Origin: Methylophilus sp.
GTDB lineage: Bacteria > Pseudomonadota > Gammaproteobacteria > Burkholderiales > Methylophilaceae
Direction of reading: 5' to 3'
Assembly: GCF_008015755.1 (NCBI RefSeq)
Contig: NZ_SSGF01000018.1
Coordinates: 186,001-250,000, forward strand
Length of the DNA: 64,000 bases
The notes under the pieces were generated by a model that did not search any database, was not told where the DNA came from, and worked only from the letters and a program-made list of their open reading frames with translations. Made by a program: the position numbers and the translations under genes. The number at the start of each line of letters is the position of its first letter. Positions within the stretch are counted from its first letter, which is position 1. Positions 45,511 to 53,840 of the stretch are shown in pieces.

Positions 45511-48500
45511 GTGACACCCTTTGCGGTGCGGCTGGCTTTTTCATCCAGCGCCCCACCACCATAAAAAACAACGGTACAAAAAAGATCGCGAGCAAGGTGG
45601 CGGCAATAATGCCGCCGAGCACGCTGGTGCCAATGGCGACTTGCGCACCAGACGCTGCACCAGTAGAGAATGCCAGCGGAATCACGCCGACGCCAAACGC
45701 GAGTGAGGTCATCACAATCGGCCGCAAGCGCTCTTTGGCTGCCAGCAAGCTAGCCTCCAGCAATGGCATGCCTTGCAAGACGTGTTCACGCGCAAACTCG
45801 ACAATCAGAATGGCGTTTTTAGCAGACAAACCTATGGTCGCGATCAAACCCACTTTAAAGTAGATATCGTTAGGCAAGCCACGCAAAGTCACGCCAAGTA
45901 ATGCGCCCAATACACCCAGTGGCACCACCAGCATCACCGCAAACGGAATCGCCCAGCTTTCATACAAAGCGGCCAGTACCAGAAACACGATCAAAATCGA
46001 CAAACCGAACAGCATGGCAGCCTGGCTTCCTGACTGCTTCTCTTCCAGCGATTGCCCGGCCCATTCAAAGCCTATGCCTTTACCCAGGCCTTGCACCAGT
46101 TTTTCGATCTTTTGCATGGCGTCGCCACTGCTATAGCCCGGCCCGGCACCACCATTGATATTAAATGACGGAAAGCCATTAAAGCGCGTGCGTTGCGGTG
46201 TGCCCATGGCCCAATCCAGCGTCATGATGGAAGACAACGGCACCAGGCTGCCATCGACGGCTTTGAGGCGAATCTTTTTAATATCTTCCAGCGTCTGCCG
46301 TTGCTTGCCGTCTGCCTGAATCAACACCCGACGCACTTGGTTGCCATAGACAAAATCACCGAGGTAATTAGAGCCCAGCAAGGTAGCCAATGAGTCGTTG
46401 ATTTCATCCAGCGAAATGCCCAAGGCACTAGCCTTGCTGCGGTTAAGCTGCATATTGACCACCGGCGTATCGTACAGCCCGGCAAACAACACATTGGCCA
46501 ATTCAGGATGCTTGGCCGATTCGGCAATCAGCTGGTCGCGTGCCTTCATCAAGGTCTCGATACCCACGCTGGCGCGGTCGACCAGCTTCATGTCAAAGCC
46601 ACCCACACTGCCTAACTCAGGTAATGGCGGCGCATTCATGGCAAAAATACTCAAGTTAGGGCGACCATAAAAGTGCTGATTGACGCGGCTCACAATCGCC
46701 TGCACTTGCTGTTCAGCCTTGGGCCGTTCTGCCCAATCTTTAAGCGTAATAAACAGCATGCCGCTATTGGTGCTGGTGCCGTAGAAGCTAAAGCCGCTGA
46801 CTTCAAAAATAATATCGACCGGCTCGTGCTGCTGGATGTAACGGCTCATACCGCCCAGCACGTCGGCGGTTTCGGCCAGCGTCGCGCCTTGTGGCAAAGA
46901 CACCATGACCATAAAGTTACCCTGGTCTTCTTCGGGCAAAAACGCCCCCGGCAAACGCATAAACAGCCAAGCCACCAACGCGACGATCAGGCCAAACACC
47001 GCCAGCCAGCGCAATGGCTTGCTGAGCAAACCACCGGTCAGGCGGGTGTAGCGCTCTGTCAGGCACTGAAAACTGCGGTTAAACCAGACAAAAAAGCGCG
47101 CTTTGGGGCCGGACTCATGCCGCAGCAGCGTGACACACAAAGCAGGGGTGAGTGACAACGCCAAAAAGGCCGAGAAGCTGATCGACACCGACAAGGCCAA
47201 TGAAAACTGACGGTAGATATTACCCACCGCGCCACTGAAAAAGGCCATGGGGATAAACACCGACACCAGCACAGCGGTAATCCCCACCACGGCGCCACTG
47301 ATCTGCGACATGGCTTTCACCGTCGCGTCATAAGGCGATAAACCTTCATCGACAATCAGGCGCTCGACGTTTTCAACCACCACAATCGCGTCATCGACCA
47401 AAATACCAATCGCCAGCACCACACCAAACATGGTGAGTACGTTAATCGAATAACCCAGCCAATACATCACGGCAAACGTACCCATGAGCGCAATCGGCAC
47501 GACGATGGTCGGGATTAGCGTGGCACGCAGGTTTTGCATAAATAAATACATGACCACAAACACCAGCAGCACGGCTTCGATGAGTGTTTGAATCACTTTT
47601 TTAATCGAGATAGACACAAACGCTGAGGAATCATAGGACAGCTGAAATACCACGTTTGGCGGAAAATAGGGCTGCATTTGCTCCATCGCCGCTTTCACGC
47701 GCTTGATGGTTTCAACCGCATTCGAGCCCGGTGACAACTTGATCGCCATGCCGGCAGCATTCTTGCCGTTGACTTTAGAGCTGTAGGTATAGTCACTGCT
47801 ACCCATTTCTACGCGTGCCACATCTTTCACCAGCAAGGCCGAGCCATCCGCCTGGCTACGAATCGGCACATTGGCAAAATCGTCTACGGTTTTGAGTGTG
47901 GCTTCAGCTTCGAGCGTGACGCTCAGTGGTGTACCTTCCGGCACGCCACTGGCGCCCACCTGCCCCAAGGTCAGGCGCGTATTGTAGCTACGCAAGGCAT
48001 TGGAGATTTCGGTCACGCTGACATTTAAACCCGCCATTTTCTGCGGATCCGGCCAGATGCGCATGGCATATTCAGGGCTAAATGATTGCACTTTACCCAC
48101 GCCCTGCACGCGCTTGAGCGTAGGCATCACCGTGGCCGATGACAGCTCTCCGAGGTCTATTTCGCTATAACGGTTATCTTCTGAGGTCAGCGATACGATT
48201 AACTGAAAACTATCTGCCGATTTTTCGACCAGAATACCGCTACGACGCACGATTTCCGGCAAGCGCACCTCCACACTTTTGAGGCGGTTTTGCACGTCCA
48301 CCGCTGCCAGATCAGGATTGGTGCCTTGTTTAAAGGTGACACTAATCGAGGCCATGCCCTGGTTGCTGGTGGCAGACACATACATCAGGCCAGGCATGCC
48401 GTTCATCTCGCGCTCAATAATCGAGGTCACGGTTTCTTCAACGACTTTGGCAGACGCGCCAGGGTAAGTGGCAGCAATGTTGACCACGGGCGGCGCAATG

Positions 48501-48610
48501 TCAGGATACTGCGCAATCGGCAATTGTTTAATGGCGATGAGGCCCGCCAGCACAATCAGGATGGCAATCACCCAGGCAAAAATCGGGCGATCAATAAAAA
48601 AACGACTCAT
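45500..48610 (-). CDS. RND multidrug efflux permease (HAE-1 family), pump 1
   Basis: 1036 residues, the usual HAE-1 size. The N-terminal motif [27 protein letters not shown] is typical. The proton-relay aspartates appear in [17 protein letters not shown] and the essential lysine in [14 protein letters not shown]. Twelve membrane helices with two large periplasmic loops are predicted. The sequence is closest in feel to the MexF/AcrB group, but substrates cannot be read from it. It lies 42 bp after its adaptor gene and is probably controlled by the divergent TetR regulator. Confidence 0.94.
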   Translation of the reverse strand: MSRFFIDRPIFAWVIAILIVLAGLIAIKQLPIAQYPDIAPPVVNIAATYPGASAKVVEETVTSIIEREMNGMPGLMYVSATSNQGMASISVTFKQGTNPDLAAVDVQNRLKSVEVRLPEIVRRSGILVEKSADSFQLIVSLTSEDNRYSEIDLGELSSATVMPTLKRVQGVGKVQSFSPEYAMRIWPDPQKMAGLNVSVTEISNALRSYNTRLTLGQVGASGVPEGTPLSVTLEAEATLKTVDDFANVPIRSQADGSALLVKDVARVEMGSSDYTYSSKVNGKNAAGMAIKLSPGSNAVETIKRVKAAMEQMQPYFPPNVVFQLSYDSSAFVSISIKKVIQTLIEAVLLVFVVMYLFMQNLRATLIPTIVVPIALMGTFAVMYWLGYSINVLTMFGVVLAIGILVDDAIVVVENVERLIVDEGLSPYDATVKAMSQISGAVVGITAVLVSVFIPMAFFSGAVGNIYRQFSLALSVSISFSAFLALSLTPALCVTLLRHESGPKARFFVWFNRSFQCLTERYTRLTGGLLSKPLRWLAVFGLIVALVAWLFMRLPGAFLPEEDQGNFMVMVSLPQGATLAETADVLGGMSRYIQQHEPVDIIFEVSGFSFYGTSTNSGMLFITLKDWAERPKAEQQVQAIVSRVNQHFYGRPNLSIFAMNAPPLPELGSVGGFDMKLVDRASVGIETLMKARDQLIAESAKHPELANVLFAGLYDTPVVNMQLNRSKASALGISLDEINDSLATLLGSNYLGDFVYGNQVRRVLIQADGKQRQTLEDIKKIRLKAVDGSLVPLSSIMTLDWAMGTPQRTRFNGFPSFNINGGAGPGYSSGDAMQKIEKLVQGLGKGIGFEWAGQSLEEKQSGSQAAMLFGLSILIVFLVLAALYESWAIPFAVMLVVPLGVLGALLGVTLRGLPNDIYFKVGLIATIGLSAKNAILIVEFAREHVLQGMPLLEASLLAAKERLRPIVMTSLAFGVGVIPLAFSTGAASGAQVAIGTSVLGGIIAATLLAIFFVPLFFMVVGRWMKKPAAPQRVSHEV

Positions 48611-48652
48611 GGCCTGCTTCCCTTATTTGAGGCTAGTGTAAGACCGTGTCCT

Positions 48653-49816
48653 TTAAGGCGCGACGGCTTGCGAGGTATTGTTGTTGGCACTGACTTGTTT
48701 AGGGGTTACTTTCACGCCCGCGGTTTGCGTGGCGGCATTGGTCACCACCACTTGCTCACCTGGTTGCAAGCCTTGCTCAATCACCCACTGTTTATCCAGC
48801 ACGCGACCGGTTTGCACCTCGCGCGATTCCAGTTCATTTTTAGCATTGACCACCCAAACGCGGCTAGAAAACTGGTCACGAATCAAGGCATCTCTGGGGA
48901 TTAAAATCGCATTCGGATTGGTCGCCTGGCGGATTTTCAAGCGCACATAGGCGCCAGGCATGAGTTCCTGCTGCGGGTTATCAAAAATGGCGCGCATGAC
49001 CACGGAGTCTGTGGTCTGGTTCACCGACACATCCGAGAAGGACAGTTTGCCTGTGCTGGGATACGCCGAACCATCCGGCAATAGTAGAGCAATCTGCAAG
49101 TGGCCGTTGCTGCCTTTCAACTGGCCGTCACGCAAAGCTTTGCGCAAGGCAAACACCTCAGAAGAAGACTGTGAAAAATTGACATACACCGGGTTGATTT
49201 GCTCGACCGTGGTCATATGTGTGGCTTCATCTTTACCCACCAGTGCACCTTCGGTCACCAGGGCACGGCGCGCGACACCATCAATCGGCGCGGTGACATT
49301 GGCATAGGCCACATCGAGCTTGGCACGGTTGAGTTTGGCTTGCGCTGCCGCCACTTCGGCTTTGGCCAGTTGCGCCTCGGCTTGCGCCGCGCGGTAATCG
49401 CGCTGGCTCACTGATTGATCGCCCACCAGCGCCTGGTAGCGTTGCAATTTATCATTGGCATTGGCCAAATTGGCTTCGGTTCTGGCTAACTCAGCGTCGG
49501 CTTCCAGTTTGCTGGCCTGTAATTGCTCGGGGTTAAGGGCAAACAAAGGCGTGCCCGCTTTGACCGTTTGCCCCTCCTGATACAGCCGCTTGGAGACGAT
49601 GCCGGAAACACGTGCGCGCACCTCGGCAATACGGAAAGCTTCTACACGGCCAGGCAACTCGACCTCAGCCGGAATTTCAGCATTTTGTAAGGTCACGACG
49701 TCAACCTCAGGGGCCGTAGCCGTTGCCTGCGCGGCTTCTTGCGGCATGCTGCAAGCAGAGAGTTGCACGAATAAAAGCGTGGCGACAGCGGCCGTGCTGA
49801 CTGAAAAACGGGACAT
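48653..49816 (-). CDS. RND efflux periplasmic adaptor lipoprotein, pump 1
   Basis: 387 residues from ATG at 49816 (ribosome site AAGG eight bases upstream; an ATG two codons earlier is too close to it). Signal peptide with lipobox LSAC (Cys about 22). The membrane-fusion-protein layout follows: beta-barrel, lipoyl halves (FRIAEVRARVSGIVSKRLYQEGQTVKAGTPLFALNPE...ANVTAPIDGVARRALVTEG) with an alpha-hairpin between, and a C-terminal membrane-proximal domain. It bridges permease and channel. A perfect palindrome lies upstream, between this gene and tetR. Confidence 0.92.
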   Translation of the reverse strand: MSRFSVSTAAVATLLFVQLSACSMPQEAAQATATAPEVDVVTLQNAEIPAEVELPGRVEAFRIAEVRARVSGIVSKRLYQEGQTVKAGTPLFALNPEQLQASKLEADAELARTEANLANANDKLQRYQALVGDQSVSQRDYRAAQAEAQLAKAEVAAAQAKLNRAKLDVAYANVTAPIDGVARRALVTEGALVGKDEATHMTTVEQINPVYVNFSQSSSEVFALRKALRDGQLKGSNGHLQIALLLPDGSAYPSTGKLSFSDVSVNQTTDSVVMRAIFDNPQQELMPGAYVRLKIRQATNPNAILIPRDALIRDQFSSRVWVVNAKNELESREVQTGRVLDKQWVIEQGLQPGEQVVVTNAATQTAGVKVTPKQVSANNNTSQAVAP

Positions 49817-49863
49817 GAACATGCCTTATTAACTTATAGACATCAATATTCTATCTGCCCTTC

Positions 49864-49895
49864 AATAATTAATCAATCATGACTGATTAATTATT
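49864..49895. promoter_or_regulatory. Palindromic operator between pump 1 and its TetR regulator
   Basis: AATAATTAATCA and TGATTAATTATT form a perfect 12-bp inverted repeat with an 8-bp spacer, centred in the 127-bp divergent gap. The size and place match operators of AcrR-type repressors. Confidence 0.75.
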
Positions 49896-49943
49896 TTTTG
49901 GTATCATATGACCATTGTTTGAGGAATGATAGACCTAGAAATC

Positions 49944-50546
49944 ATGGCCAGAAAAACCAAAGAAGAGGCACAAAAAACCCGCGACCAGATTCTGGATGCG
50001 GCAGAGCACGTGTTTTATCGCAATGGGTTTACCATTACCACCATGGCGGAGATTGCCGAGGCGGCGCAATTATCGCGTGGCGCGGTGTATGGTCACTACA
50101 AAGGCAAGCTGGAAGTCGCCACTGCGATGGCCGAGCGGGTGATTCAAGCCGTATCCCCGTTTCAATGCCAACCCGCGCTCACAGCATTGGCAAACCTCAA
50201 ACAATTTTGCCTGCACGAAATCCGCAGTTACATTGAGCCTAGCTCGATTCAACGCGTGCTGTTTTTTCTGTATGTAGGCATTGATGATTCACCAGAACTG
50301 CTGCAATTGCGCTTTGCCTGGGAGAAAAAACGAATTACGCAAATCGACAGTTTATTGAAACAAGCCATCGCACAAGGCGAATTGTCCGCAACTATCGATT
50401 TTGACCTCATCAGCCTATATTGCCAGTCGATTATTGAAGGCGTGTTCAGCATTATCTACTTTGGCAGTCTCAGTGAATCACAACGCTGGCAACGTGCCGA
50501 GCAACTGTGTGAGTACAGCCTGCAACGCTTGTCGATGACACTGTGA
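49944..50546 (+). CDS. TetR-family repressor (AcrR-like)
   Basis: 200 residues from MARKTKEEAQKTRDQILDAAEHVFYRNGF, matching the start of AcrR; an ATG six codons earlier has a ribosome site only one base away. The N-terminal helix-turn-helix TTMAEIAEAAQLSRGAVYGHYKGKLE (about 33-58) binds DNA, and the helical C-terminal domain (about 80-195) is the ligand pocket. It probably represses the divergent pump operon and itself through the palindrome. The ligand is unknown. Confidence 0.88.
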   Translation: MARKTKEEAQKTRDQILDAAEHVFYRNGFTITTMAEIAEAAQLSRGAVYGHYKGKLEVATAMAERVIQAVSPFQCQPALTALANLKQFCLHEIRSYIEPSSIQRVLFFLYVGIDDSPELLQLRFAWEKKRITQIDSLLKQAIAQGELSATIDFDLISLYCQSIIEGVFSIIYFGSLSESQRWQRAEQLCEYSLQRLSMTL

Positions 50547-50750
50547 CCGCTATAAATATGGCGCGCTGTCATTGACGAATGCGCCTGCCTTGCGTCAAGA
50601 TAAAGGGCAGATACATTGATGACAATAAAATTGTTCAACTTTTTAGCGTGAGCAAGGTCAGTAAAAACGACGGCGCCGTCTTGTCTGTCCCAGGCGCGTC
50701 GTCCGCTATTGGATACACCCCTGATAACAATAATTTAAGAACACACTGCT

Positions 50751-52448
50751 ATGGACCATAACCTCTCACTCATTACCACCATTGCTGCCGCATTTGCGCT
50801 AGCCCTGGTGTTCGGCCTGATTGCCGAAAAACTCAAATTGCCAGCGCTGATTGGCTATTTGTTTGCCGGGATTTTAATTGGGCCTTCCACGCCTGGTTTT
50901 GTTGCCGATATTGAAATCGCCTCGCAATTATCAGAAATCGGCGTCATGTTGCTGATGTTTGGTGTCGGCCTGCATTTTTCGATTCAAGACCTGATGTCGG
51001 TCAAACGCATCGCCCTGCCCGGCGCGCTAGCGCAAATGACGCTGGCCACCTTGCTCGGCATGCTAGTGGCGCACACCTGGGGGTGGAGCATGGGGCACGG
51101 CTTGGTCTTTGGCCTGTCGCTGTCTTGCGCCAGTACCGTCGTGTTGCTCAAAGCACTTGAATCCAGACGCATTCTGGAAAGCATGAACGGCAAAATCGCT
51201 GTCGGCTGGCTGGTGGTAGAAGACATGGTGACCGTCTTGGTGTTGGTGTTGATGCCTGCCCTCGCCGGTGTGTTGGGTGGCCAGGGCGAAGCCACCAATG
51301 CCAGCGCCATCTGGGAAACCATCGGCGTGACCTTGCTGGAAATCACCGGCTTTGTGGTGGTGATGCTGGTGGTGGGTAAACGCGTATTGCCGTGGTTGCT
51401 GTGGTATGTGGCAGGCACTGGTTCACGCGAGCTGTTTACTTTAACGGTAATTGCAGTGGCCATCGGCGTGGCGGTCTTTGCCTCATCGCTGTTTCATGTG
51501 TCGTTTGCACTGGGCGCTTTTTTCGCCGGCATGATCATGCGCGAATCTGAATACAGCCACCGCGCGGCCGAAGACTCGCTGCCGTTCCGTGATGCGTTCG
51601 CGGTGCTGTTTTTTGTCTCTGTCGGCATGTTGTTTGACCCGAGCATCCTGATCAAACAACCGGCGCAGGTGTTATCGGTGGTCGCCATTATCATCTTGGG
51701 CAAATCACTGGCCGCAATCGCCATTGTACTGGCGCTGCGTTACCCCCTAAACACGGCCTTAACCGTGGCGGCCAGTCTGGGTCAAATTGGTGAGTTTTCG
51801 TTTATTTTGGCCGGACTCGGTGTTTCACTCAATTTGTTGTCACAAGACGGCATGAGCCTGGTGCTGGCAGGCGCCCTGATTTCGATTGCTTTAAACCCAC
51901 TGGTGTTTGCCTCGATTAAACCCCTGACCAACTGGGTGGTGAAAAAATCTGATATAGCGCGCCGTTTGTCTTTGCGCATGGACCCCTACAGTGAACTGCC
52001 GATGACCACTGAACGCAAGTTTCTGGAAGGCCAGGTCGTGCTGGTCGGCTATGGCCGCGTCGGCAAGCGCATCGCCCAATCGCTCACCAACGCAGCGATT
52101 CCATTTGTGGTGGCCGAACAAAACCGTGAACTGGTGGAAAAACTGCGCAAACAAGGCCAGCCAGCGGTGTCAGGTAACGCAGCCGACCCCATGGTGCTGA
52201 TCCAGGCGCACATTGCCAATGCGGCCATGCTGATTATTGCCACGCCAGACGCCATGGACATCCGCAAAATCGTCGATATCGCCAAGCAGCTCAAGCCAGA
52301 CATCGAAGTGGTGATTCGCACTCACCACGAAGATGAATATCTGCGCCTGAAAAAAGACCTCAGCGAAGCGGTATTTTTTGGCGAGGAGGAACTGGCGAAA
52401 GGCATGTCTGCGCATGTGTTGCAGCGTTTTGAACGCCAGGTCGTTTAG
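50751..52448 (+). CDS. CPA2 cation:proton antiporter with TrkA-N domain (KefB/YbaL-like)
   Basis: 565 residues. An N-terminal Na+/H+-exchanger domain (about 10-380; 11-12 helices, LKLPALIGYLFAGILIGPSTPG at the start) is followed by an NAD-binding RCK_N domain (about 412-530: VVLVGYGRVGKRIAQSL). It probably exchanges K+ for H+ and is gated by the cytoplasmic domain. The length and lack of a KefF-like partner suit YbaL rather than glutathione-gated KefB/C. It lies between the two pumps and ends at its own terminator, so no functional tie to the pumps is implied. Confidence 0.88.
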   Translation: MDHNLSLITTIAAAFALALVFGLIAEKLKLPALIGYLFAGILIGPSTPGFVADIEIASQLSEIGVMLLMFGVGLHFSIQDLMSVKRIALPGALAQMTLATLLGMLVAHTWGWSMGHGLVFGLSLSCASTVVLLKALESRRILESMNGKIAVGWLVVEDMVTVLVLVLMPALAGVLGGQGEATNASAIWETIGVTLLEITGFVVVMLVVGKRVLPWLLWYVAGTGSRELFTLTVIAVAIGVAVFASSLFHVSFALGAFFAGMIMRESEYSHRAAEDSLPFRDAFAVLFFVSVGMLFDPSILIKQPAQVLSVVAIIILGKSLAAIAIVLALRYPLNTALTVAASLGQIGEFSFILAGLGVSLNLLSQDGMSLVLAGALISIALNPLVFASIKPLTNWVVKKSDIARRLSLRMDPYSELPMTTERKFLEGQVVLVGYGRVGKRIAQSLTNAAIPFVVAEQNRELVEKLRKQGQPAVSGNAADPMVLIQAHIANAAMLIIATPDAMDIRKIVDIAKQLKPDIEVVIRTHHEDEYLRLKKDLSEAVFFGEEELAKGMSAHVLQRFERQVV

Positions 52449-52463
52449 GTACAACCAGTTCGC

Positions 52464-52497
52464 AAATCAGGGCTGCTTTTGCAGCCCTGATTTTTTT
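52464..52497 (+). terminator. Terminator after the KefB/YbaL-like antiporter
   Basis: ATCAGGGCTGC / GCAGCCCTGAT stem with a TTTT loop and a run of seven T's. Confidence 0.92.
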
Positions 52498-52542
52498 GTC
52501 AGCACACGGCATTTAACGCTATGATGTGTTTGTATTAGCAGT

Positions 52543-52616
52543 CGATACGTATCGTTACATTTACGCTCAATCAAACGCAATATAATCTTGTCAGACCACA
52601 ATAACGATATCGATAT
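52543..52616 (+). promoter_or_regulatory. Promoter and palindromes before pump 2
   Basis: A perfect TATAAT (52581-52586) sits 40 bp ahead of the adaptor ATG, with a weak -35. It is flanked by two palindromes: CGATACGTATCG (52543-52554) and ATATCGATAT (52607-52616), which share a CGATA core. They may bind a regulator; none is encoded next to pump 2. Confidence 0.5.
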
Positions 52617-52625
52617 TGGTAATCT

Positions 52626-53822
52626 ATGAACCCCCACTCCCTTTATGCAAAAAGCGGCATTTTTGTATTGTGTCTTGCCAGCCTGACCCTGGTTGCCTGC
52701 TCATCCAAAACTGACAACAAGCCACCGAAAAAAACACCTGTTGTTGGCGTGATGACAGTGCAGGCAAGTAGTCAACCCATTGTGGCAGACCTGCCGGGGC
52801 GCACCAACCCGTTTATGATTTCTGAAGTGCGGCCACAAGTCGGGGGCATTATTCGCCAGCGCGCCTTTACCGAAGGCGCCTTAGTCAAAGCAGGCGACCT
52901 GCTCTATCAAATTGAACCGGCGCCTTATCAGGCCAGCTATCAAAGTGCCGCCGCCGCGCTACAAAAAACCCAAGCCACACTGACCACCCTCAAACTCAAG
53001 GCGGGCCGCTATCAGGAGCTGGTCAAGATCAATGCGATCAGCAAACAGGATAATGACGACGCACAAGCGGCCCTGTTGCAAGGCGAGGCCGATGTGGCTG
53101 CGGCCAAAGCCGCGCTGGCCACCGCCAAAATCAACCTTGATTTCACACGCGTCGTTTCGCCAATCACCGGCTATGTGGCGACTTCAACCGTGACACCTGG
53201 TGCCTTGGTCACCGCCAGCCAAGAGACGGCGCTGACCACGGTGCAGCAACTCGATCCGATTTATGTCGATGTGATTCAATCGAGCAGTGACCTGCTCAAA
53301 CTCAAACGAGACATTGCCAGCGGCAAGCTGAGCCACACAGCGCAAAAAGAAGTGGCCGTGCGTGTGGTGCTCGAAGACGGCTCTAGCTACCCGCATGCCG
53401 GAAAACTCAAGTTCAATGGTATTAGCGTCAACACCACCTCGGGCGCGGTGACCCTGCGTGCGGTGGTGCCCAACCCGGAGGGCACCTTATTACCGGGCAT
53501 GTATGTCCATGCGCTGATTGATGTCGCAGAAGACAAAGGCGCCATTCTGGTGCCGCAGCGCGCAGTCTCCAGAAATACGCGCGGCGAACCAACGGTGTTG
53601 CTGGTGGATGCCACACAAAAAGTGGTGCAGCACACCCTGGAAACCAGCGGCGCCCAGGGCGATCAGTGGCGTGTCACCCATGGCTTGCAGCCGGGGGATC
53701 GCGTGATTATCGACGGCGTGCAAGGCATTAGCGTCGGCAGTGAAGTAAAAGCAGTGCCATTTGTGGCGACCGCGAATACCCAAGCTGCCGCAACGCCATC
53801 CACCGCCCATCCGGCCCGCTAA
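52626..53822 (+). CDS. RND efflux periplasmic adaptor lipoprotein (AcrA/MexA-like), pump 2
   Basis: 398 residues with a lipobox LVAC (Cys about 25). The membrane-fusion domains are in the usual order: PFMISEVRPQVGGIIRQRAFTEGALVKAGDLLYQIEPAPYQASYQSA, alpha-hairpin, NLDFTRVVSPITGYVATSTVTPGALV, then the beta-barrel and membrane-proximal domain. It joins the permease to the outer-membrane channel. Close relatives are AcrA and MexA. It starts a three-gene plus-strand operon. Confidence 0.92.
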   Translation: MNPHSLYAKSGIFVLCLASLTLVACSSKTDNKPPKKTPVVGVMTVQASSQPIVADLPGRTNPFMISEVRPQVGGIIRQRAFTEGALVKAGDLLYQIEPAPYQASYQSAAAALQKTQATLTTLKLKAGRYQELVKINAISKQDNDDAQAALLQGEADVAAAKAALATAKINLDFTRVVSPITGYVATSTVTPGALVTASQETALTTVQQLDPIYVDVIQSSSDLLKLKRDIASGKLSHTAQKEVAVRVVLEDGSSYPHAGKLKFNGISVNTTSGAVTLRAVVPNPEGTLLPGMYVHALIDVAEDKGAILVPQRAVSRNTRGEPTVLLVDATQKVVQHTLETSGAQGDQWRVTHGLQPGDRVIIDGVQGISVGSEVKAVPFVATANTQAAATPSTAHPAR

Positions 53823-53840
53823 CCCAAAGAGAGTCTATTT

